From: CAZCBN01 sp964496975
GTDB lineage: Bacteria; Planctomycetota; Phycisphaerae; Phycisphaerales; UBA1924
Length of the DNA stretch: 11,430 bases
Direction of reading: 5' to 3'
Assembly (NCBI GenBank): GCA_964496975.1
Contig: CAZCBN010000106.1
Span: 1 to 11,430, forward strand
Shown piece after piece: positions 6,913-11,430 of this stretch. The notes below the pieces were generated by a model. It was not told the DNA's origin and did not search any database. It worked only from the letters and a program-made list of their open reading frames with translations. The translations under genes were made by a program, and so were the position numbers. The first letter of the stretch is position 1. Each line of letters opens with the position of its first letter.

Positions 6913-7821
6913 TCAGGCCGCGCTGCCGACTGGGCGGCCGGCAAACTTGCGCCGCTCCAGCTCGCTCATGGGCCGGCCCGACCAGCGGTAGACCGCGGCC
7001 GCGGCGTGGCGCAGGGCGTCGGCGGCAGCGAGCGAATCGCCGCTGTTGCGCGCCCACAGACGGTCCCACTCCACGACCGCCCAGCCGGCGAAGCCTCGCT
7101 CGGCCGTCGCCCGCGTGAAGCGCTCGACGCCGACATCGCCCTCGCCGAGGCGGGTCGGTCGGCCCGCGTCGGCGCCGCCCAGGCGGCAATCGCGGAGCGT
7201 CACGGCCTGCAACAGGTTGCCGAGCACGGCCGCGTCGGCGGCGGGGGCGGTCACGCCGGCGACCACCGCGGCGGCGGGCGAGTACGAGGCGAAGAGCAGC
7301 GGGCTGCCGACGGCGGCGATCAGGTCGGCGACGTCCTGGCCCCGGGGGAAGGAGCCGCCGTTTTCCAGCAGCAGCCGCACGCCGGTGTGGCGGACGGTGG
7401 TGAGGGCGAGGGTGAGCCGCTCCACGATGCGGCGGAAGCCCGCCGCGCGGCGCTCGCCCGGCTGCATCTCAAAGCCGTAGACGCGCACAAACGGGCACTC
7501 GATCGCCGCGGCGACGCGCACAAGTTGCTTGGTCTGGCGGACGGGGCGCTCGAAGTCGCCGATGAGCCTCCCGAGGACCGGGGGCCAGACCGGGGCGTCG
7601 TAGCGGATGCTGCTGACGACCATCGCGGGCATGACGCCGGCGTCCTCAAAGAGGTCGCGGGCCTTGGCCGCGCCGACGTGGCACGGGTCGCAGGCGATCT
7701 CGGTCGAGGCGTGGCCCAGCGAACGCAGGGCGAGGCCCTGAAAGCCCAGCTCGCCCGCCTGGCGGACCACGTTGTCAAGGGTATGTTCGGGGAAGGCGAC
7801 CGTGCTGAGGGCGGGCTTCAT
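6913..7821 (-). CDS. Sugar phosphate isomerase/epimerase-like TIM-barrel protein
   Basis: The product is 302 residues from the ATG at 7821. It resembles the AP-endonuclease-2 / xylose isomerase-like TIM-barrel family. The visible barrel strands are KPALSTVAFPEHTLDNVVRQ at the start, ELGFQGLALR (24-33), MVVSSIRYD (67-75), PFVRVYGFEMQPGERR (110-125), VRLLLENGGSFPRG (148-161), LLFASYSPAAAVVAG (175-189), AVTLRDCR (206-213), LGEGDV (225-230) and GWAVVEWDR (246-254). The glutamates of LLEN (153), GEGD (227) and VEW (251) fit metal-ligand positions. The Asp and His normally present in 'D.GH' and 'H.KD' appear replaced, so activity is uncertain. An ATG 6 codons upstream (7839) is an alternative start; GGAG lies 12 bases before 7821. 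It is the first gene of the minus-strand run, 48 bases before queG, with a 16-base palindrome upstream. Confidence 0.85.
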   Translation of the reverse strand: MKPALSTVAFPEHTLDNVVRQAGELGFQGLALRSLGHASTEIACDPCHVGAAKARDLFEDAGVMPAMVVSSIRYDAPVWPPVLGRLIGDFERPVRQTKQLVRVAAAIECPFVRVYGFEMQPGERRAAGFRRIVERLTLALTTVRHTGVRLLLENGGSFPRGQDVADLIAAVGSPLLFASYSPAAAVVAGVTAPAADAAVLGNLLQAVTLRDCRLGGADAGRPTRLGEGDVGVERFTRATAERGFAGWAVVEWDRLWARNSGDSLAAADALRHAAAAVYRWSGRPMSELERRKFAGRPVGSAA

Positions 7822-7859
7822 GGCGGCGGGGTGCTCCATCGGGCCGGGGCGGGTGCAGC

Positions 7860-7875
7860 GACCGACGCGTCGGTC
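7860..7875. promoter_or_regulatory. Perfect 16-base palindrome, candidate operator
   Basis: The sequence GACCGACGCGTCGGTC is its own reverse complement. It lies in the 198-base gap between the divergent epimerase (start 7821) and small lipoprotein (start 8020) genes, 38 bases before the epimerase start. A TATATC sequence on the minus strand at 7877-7882 adjoins it and could be a weak -10 element. A dimeric repressor site is a reasonable guess. GC-rich DNA forms short palindromes easily, but 16 exact bases is more than expected by casual chance. Confidence 0.4.
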
Positions 7876-8019
7876 CGATATACCAAGGGACGTCAGGGCC
7901 GCCGCGTGGGCATGAGGCTTGCGACGGCTTCGCTGTCCCCGATCCGTCCGCACGATGATACCGGCTCGGCCCGCCTCGCCGGAGGCGACCACGGGCCGCC
8001 GGGCCAGCGAGGACCGACG

Positions 8020-8301
8020 ATGCCCCCCGCCCGCCTGATCGCGGCCCGCCCGATCGCGGCCCGCGCGCTCGCCGACGAACCGATCGCTGCGCGCCGGCGT
8101 GCCCGCGTCCGCGGGGCCGCCTTGGTGATGTGCTGTGCCGGGCCCGCGTGGCTCGGGTGCGCGGGGTGCATGGGCGACGCGCCGGTGCGCGAGTATCAGC
8201 AGCTCCGGGGCCTGGTCATTCCGCGGGGCCCGCACGTGGCCGACGCGGCGACCCCGCGGCAGGCGGTGATGGCCGACGCGCTGACGCGGCCCCAGGAGTA
8301 A
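8020..8301 (+). CDS. Small putative lipoprotein or secreted protein
   Basis: The product is 93 residues and I do not recognise it. The ATG at 8020 has GAGGA about 6 bases upstream. The first 33 residues are basic and carry a repeated IAAR motif (residues 7-27, in RLIAARPIAARALADEPIAAR), encoded partly by a 13-base direct repeat at 8037-8049 and 8052-8064. A hydrophobic, cysteine-rich stretch follows (GAALVMCCAGPAWLGCAGC, about 32-50) that could be a signal with a lipid-modified cysteine, though no cysteine has a textbook lipobox. The remaining 43 residues include REYQQLRGLVIPRGPHV and TPRQAVMADALTR and look soluble. The long n-region is odd, and an ATG nearer the hydrophobic core, at codon 37, leaves too short a segment. 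It is divergent from the epimerase gene and converges on the histidine kinase gene 45 bases away. Confidence 0.5.
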   Translation: MPPARLIAARPIAARALADEPIAARRRARVRGAALVMCCAGPAWLGCAGCMGDAPVREYQQLRGLVIPRGPHVADAATPRQAVMADALTRPQE

Positions 8302-8346
8302 CGCCCGAGTCGCTCTGGATGCGCGCCCGACGGCGGCTCGCACGCC

Positions 8347-9285
8347 TCAGCCGGCGCGCGGGGGCGGGGCGACGCGCGGCACCACGAGGGCGAAGTCCGT
8401 TCCCCGCCCGACCTCGGAGAACAGGTCGAGCCGCCCGCCGTGGGCCTCGGCGATGCGTCGCGACGTGGGCAAGCCCAGGCCGCTGCCGCCGGCCTTGGTG
8501 GTGTAGTAGGGCTCGAAGACGCGTGCGGCCCGGTCGGGCGCGATGCCCGGGCCGGTGTCGATGACGTGCAGGGCGAGGGCGTCGTCGGCGGTCTGGAGCA
8601 GCGCGGGGGCGACGCGGAGGATCAGCTCGCGCGGGCGCGCGGCCGGCGCCTCGGCCCCGCGCTCGAGCGAGGCCCCGGGCGGCGTCGCCTGCGGGGCGGC
8701 CTGTGACGCAGCCTGGGACATGGCCTGCGACATGGCCTGCACGGCGTTCAGCATCAGGTTCAGCGCGGCCTGCTTCAGCGCGGCGGTGTCGACCTCGGCG
8801 ATCGCGGGGCCGGCCGGCGCGGGCTCGACCCGCAGCCGCACGCCCGACTGCTGGGCCTGGGGCAGGAAAAAGTCGGCGAGCTCCTCGGCGACGGCGTTCA
8901 GATCGGCGGGGGCGCGGTGCAGGTGGATCTCGCCGGCGTATTCGAGGAAGTCGGCGAGGATGGCGCGGAGCCGCTCGGCCTCGCGGTGCACGGTTTCGGC
9001 GCGGCGGTGGAGGCGGGCGCGGTCGGCGTCGGGGAGGGGGGCGTCTTCGAGCGCCTCCATCAGCAGTTGCAGGTTGAGGCCGATGGTGGAGAGGGGGTTT
9101 TTGATCTCGTGGGCGAGGCCGCCGGTCATGGCGCCCACCTCGGCGAGGCGCTCGGCGGCGCGGGCCCGCTGCTCGGCACGGCGGACGCGGGCGATGTTGG
9201 CCCGGGCGATGAGCCAGGCCGCCGAGGAGGCGAGCAGGAGACCGAGCGCAAAGGCGACGAGCAGGGGCCCGAACATGGTCGGCAT
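8347..9285 (-). CDS. Membrane-anchored sensor histidine kinase
   Basis: The product is 312 residues. One transmembrane helix near the N-terminus (about 5-27) is followed directly by a coiled linker (NIARVRRAEQRARAAERLAEV), with no periplasmic sensor, HAMP or PAS domain. The dimerisation/phosphoacceptor domain has GGLAHEIKNPLSTIGLNLQLL, with His59 as the phosphorylated residue. The ATPase domain has the N-box LNLMLNAVQAM (175-185), the G1 box DTGPGI (243-248), the F-box FEPYYTTK (257-264) and the G2 box GSGLGL (267-272). It resembles NtrB/ZraS-type kinases. Between the N-box and the next strand lies a Gln/Ala/Ser repeat insert (183-202). No response regulator is adjacent, so it is an orphan in this window. 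The start could also be the ATG at 9276; neither has a clear ribosome-binding site. A 60-base gap separates it from the upstream cold-shock gene. Confidence 0.93.
   Translation of the reverse strand: MPTMFGPLLVAFALGLLLASSAAWLIARANIARVRRAEQRARAAERLAEVGAMTGGLAHEIKNPLSTIGLNLQLLMEALEDAPLPDADRARLHRRAETVHREAERLRAILADFLEYAGEIHLHRAPADLNAVAEELADFFLPQAQQSGVRLRVEPAPAGPAIAEVDTAALKQAALNLMLNAVQAMSQAMSQAASQAAPQATPPGASLERGAEAPAARPRELILRVAPALLQTADDALALHVIDTGPGIAPDRAARVFEPYYTTKAGGSGLGLPTSRRIAEAHGGRLDLFSEVGRGTDFALVVPRVAPPPRAG
8680..8739 (-). repeat. Five tandem 12-base units inside the histidine kinase gene
   Basis: On the minus strand the units encode QAMS, QAMS, QAAS, QAAP and QATP (residues 183-202). The first two are identical at DNA level apart from one silent end base: GACATGGCCTGC occurs exactly at 8717-8728 and 8729-8740 on the plus strand. 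The unit begins with the QA of the N-box, so it looks like local slippage expansion in the loop after that helix. Confidence 0.85.
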
Positions 9286-9345
9286 TGTCGCACGCCCGGG
9301 TGAGGGGCGGGTGCCGGGGTGGCGCGCGTCCGGGCGGGCGCTCGC

Positions 9346-9642
9346 TCAGCGGCGTGGCGTTCGGGTGTACTGGCGTCGGACGACGACCTCGGGGTCCTCG
9401 GCGGTGACGCGGCGGATGACCCGGGTGGCCTTCCAGCCCTTGTCGGTCTTCTCTGCGTCGTACTCGACGGGGGCGCCGTCGCGCAGGACGCGGAAGCCGT
9501 CGCCCTCAATGACGGAGTAGTGGGCGAAGATGTCCTGCCCCTCGGGGCCGACGATGAAGCCGAAGCCCTTGCGGGGGTCGAACCACTTGACCTCGCCCTC
9601 GATGGCCCGCAGGACAACAAACCCGTTCGCGTGCTCGCTCAT
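9346..9642 (-). CDS. Cold-shock-domain nucleic-acid-binding protein
   Basis: The product is 98 residues. The cold-shock domain is a five-stranded OB fold that binds single-stranded RNA or DNA. It starts at about residue 15 (EGEVKWFDPRKGFGFI), which contains RNP1 (KGFGFI, 25-30). RNP2 is DIFAHYSVI (37-45), with Ala where most family members have Val. Later strands include GDGFRVLRDGAPVEYDAEKTDKGWKA (47-72, cited as a region) and KATRVI. CspA-type proteins are usually about 67-70 residues; this one has 14 additional N-terminal residues and a basic tail of about 20 (VVVRRQYTRTPRR). The ATG at 9642 is chosen because sequence upstream in the same frame is not protein-like, although no strong Shine-Dalgarno site is present. 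It is 60 bases ahead of the histidine kinase gene and preceded by a 1.1 kb gene-free stretch. Confidence 0.93.
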   Translation of the reverse strand: MSEHANGFVVLRAIEGEVKWFDPRKGFGFIVGPEGQDIFAHYSVIEGDGFRVLRDGAPVEYDAEKTDKGWKATRVIRRVTAEDPEVVVRRQYTRTPRR

Positions 9643-9798
9643 GGCCTGATCCACCCGCGCGGGGCGTCCGGGCCCCACGCCACGAATCTCATCCATCCCC
9701 CACGGCCGGCCGGGGGCCGACGCGTTGCCCGCAGCGCACCAAGCGCCGCGGTCCCCAGAGCCAAGGCGAGGCCTTTCCCGGCGCGTGTTCGGCGCCGG

Positions 9799-9817
9799 CC
9801 GCGCACGTTTTGCGCGG
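9799..9817. other. Perfect 7-bp hairpin
   Basis: CCGCGCA and TGCGCGG flank a 5-base loop (CGTTT). It is 157 bases upstream of the cold-shock start on the minus strand and could be part of a structured leader. There is no T-run on either side, so it is not a standard intrinsic terminator. Confidence 0.5.
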
Positions 9818-9822
9818 TGCCC

Positions 9823-9845
9823 CGGGCAAGGCATCACCCTGCCCG
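9823..9845. other. Imperfect hairpin next to the previous one
   Basis: CGGGCA pairs with TGCCCG, with a small inner GG/CC pairing after one mismatch, around the loop CATCA. Together with the hairpin ending at 9817 it makes two stem-loops within 47 bases. Confidence 0.4.
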
Positions 9846-10006
9846 CGGCGGCGTGGCCTGTTCGGCGTTCGGATCAGGAACGCCGTGCGACTGCGATCAC
9901 TCACTCACCCAGACGCCGATGCGGGCGTGGGGCGCCCGGACCGTTCCCCAGATCAAGGCCGCGACCGCACGTTTTCATGCGTTCGCGGACCCGGCACGAC
10001 GATTTC

Positions 10007-10046
10007 GTTCACCCGCGTTCACCGGTGTTCACCGGTGGTCAACCGC
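10007..10046. repeat. Four decamer repeats with a 10-base period
   Basis: On the plus strand the units are GTTCACCCGC, GTTCACCGGT, GTTCACCGGT and GGTCAACCGC, directly abutting. The middle two are identical and contain the palindrome ACCGGT. The period is close to one helical turn, so a protein binding each unit would lie on one face of the DNA. Confidence 0.8.
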
Positions 10047-10138
10047 ATGCTGCGACGATGGAAACCTCGTGTACAACTGCAGACTTCACAAGGGCGTGCG
10101 CCGACGTGACGGGCGCAGCGAGGCGTGGTGCACGCGCG

Positions 10139-10202
10139 CCGGTCGGTTTCGGCCGATCGGCTCCCGCCGATCGGTTCCGGCCGATCGGCTCCCGCCGATC
10201 GG
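10139..10202. repeat. Array of CCGATCGG palindromes every 14 bases
   Basis: Exact CCGATCGG copies start at 10153, 10167, 10181 and 10195, and a one-mismatch copy (CCGGTCGG) starts at 10139, all exactly 14 bases apart. The 6-base spacers alternate (CTCCCG, TTCCGG, CTCCCG), giving a 28-base higher-order unit. Each 8-mer is a perfect palindrome. A further palindrome, CGGATCCG, follows at 10208-10215. Confidence 0.9.
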
Positions 10203-10351
10203 TCCCACGGATCCGTGCGGGCCGAGTCGGCAACGCGGGTTCAGCGACGCGGGCGAAGGTGCCCGAACGAAGTCGCGGGAACTGTGGGACGGCGTGGCGT
10301 GTGGTGCGAGGCCACGAGACAGACCGATCGTTCCAATGCAGGCCCAGCCTG

Positions 10352-10371
10352 ACCGGCGAGAACCGGCGTGC
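10352..10371. repeat. Two-copy decamer repeat
   Basis: ACCGGCGAGA is followed directly by ACCGGCGTGC on the plus strand. It shares the 10-base period and the ACCGG core with the array at 10007-10046, but only two copies are present. Confidence 0.4.
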
Positions 10372-10484
10372 CGCGACGTGTCTTGATGCCGATCGACCGC
10401 TCACGGGGTCCCACCCAGCGGGCACCCGTCCCCCGAAAGCCGATACCCGGAATGGGGAGTCGGCGTGTGCAAGAGCCCCTGATG

Positions 10485-10524
10485 CCGCGACCCCCACAGG
10501 CCGCGGCACCCCTGTGCATCGCGG
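10485..10524. other. Two-tier stem-loop
   Basis: CCGCGA (10485-10490) pairs with TCGCGG (10519-10524), and inside it CACAGG (10495-10500) pairs with CCTGTG (10511-10516). An internal loop of 4 and 2 bases separates the stems, and a 10-base loop caps them. The nested complementarity suggests a folded RNA element, but no transcript boundary is visible. Confidence 0.45.
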
Positions 10525-10692
10525 GAGCATACCACGCAGCCGCGTGCACGCAAGCGGCAAAACGCGTGACTCGGGGCGACGCGCGGCGGTCGGTGTCGGC
10601 GCGTGCGCAGCAAAACGCCCGGCGTGCGGTCGTGCCGACGGTGCGGCGCGGTCGCGGGGCCGGGCGTGCGGGGTGCGTTGAAGCCGCGGGGA

Positions 10693-10731
10693 TGAGGCCT
10701 CGTGTTGAGGCCCCGTGATGAGGGCTCGGGG
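10693..10731. repeat. Three 13-base repeats with an embedded hairpin just after pnp
   Basis: The units on the plus strand are TGAGGCCTCGTGT, TGAGGCCCCGTGA and TGAGGGCTCGGGG. Across the first two lies a perfect 6-bp hairpin, GGCCTC (10696-10701) and GAGGCC (10707-10712), around GTGTT. It starts 27 bases after the pnp stop in the direction of transcription. It may act as a 3'-end structure for the pnp transcript; the lack of a T-run argues against a classic intrinsic terminator. Confidence 0.5.
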
Positions 10732-10738
10732 GCGCGGC

Positions 10739-11430
<692 letters not shown>

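Larger units (their letters stand above)
9643..10738. other. 1.1 kb stretch without a convincing gene
   Basis: This lies between the end of pnp and the start of the cold-shock gene, both on the minus strand. Open frames exist on both strands, as expected for high GC, but none shows domain-like sequence, a good start site or codon usage like the neighbours. Local base composition is more mixed than in flanking genes. It holds ordered short repeats and hairpins listed separately. No tRNA T-loop, RNase P, tmRNA or SRP core motif was found by eye. Confidence 0.7.

Noticed and set aside
6802..8019. Upstream extension of the small lipoprotein frame on the plus strand
   Set aside because: The open frame continues leftward, but it is antisense to the epimerase and queG genes and not protein-like. 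The ATG at 8020 has its own ribosome-binding site.
9286..9345. Long-loop inverted repeat (CGCCCGG / CCGGGCG) between the cold-shock and kinase genes
   Set aside because: A 7-bp stem with a loop of over 30 bases is expected by chance in DNA this rich in G and C.
10139..10202. CRISPR array
   Set aside because: The units are 8 bases, the spacers 6 bases and repeated, and no cas gene is present.
9725..10681. A plus-strand open frame of 318 codons in the gene-free gap, and a minus-strand frame at 10039-10560
   Set aside because: Both are Arg/Ala/Pro-rich without conserved patterns and run through the tandem repeats, whose 14-base period shifts frame. Neither has a convincing start site.
9643..10738. 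tRNA, tmRNA, RNase P or SRP RNA in the gap
   Set aside because: No GGTTCRA-type T-loop with flanking stems and no recognisable core motif of those RNAs was seen on either strand.

Overview
The window looks like chromosomal DNA from a very GC-rich bacterium. The gene content (FloA next to two NfeD-family proteins, alanine- and proline-rich secreted proteins, QueG with a HEAT-like tail) suggests a planctomycete-type organism, possibly of the Phycisphaerae. That placement comes from recalled family distributions and overall style; no search was run. There is no sign of a phage, transposon, CRISPR array, tRNA or rRNA.

Layout. Positions 2-484 (+) hold the 3' end of a protein with a TonB-like C-terminal domain, followed at 566-1231 (+) by an unrecognised secreted protein. 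From 7821 down to 1282 the minus strand carries a compact, probably largely co-transcribed run. In transcription order it is a sugar phosphate isomerase/epimerase-like TIM barrel, epoxyqueuosine reductase QueG, a Nudix hydrolase (4-base GTGA overlap with queG), a long NfeD with a ClpP-like Ser-Lys protease domain, a short NfeD (4-base ATGA overlap), and FloA behind a 147-base gap with its own promoter-like sequence. The flotillin-like scaffold, membrane protease and OB-fold partner form a recognisable membrane module. QueG belongs to tRNA queuosine modification, and the Nudix protein is translationally tied to it. A 198-base divergent region at 7822-8019 holds a perfect 16-base palindrome and separates this run from a small putative lipoprotein (8020-8301, +).

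Further right, all on the minus strand, lie an orphan membrane-anchored histidine kinase (8347-9285), a cold-shock-domain protein (9346-9642), and the 3' part of pnp (10739 to the window end). Between pnp and the cold-shock gene is a 1.1 kb stretch with no convincing gene. It holds several ordered short repeats: helically phased decamers, an array of CCGATCGG palindromes every 14 bases, hairpins, and a triple 13-mer just after pnp. This is the least explained part of the window and the best place to look for something new. The plus strand also changes from C-rich to G-rich near 6.6-7.2 kb although the genes on both sides share orientation.
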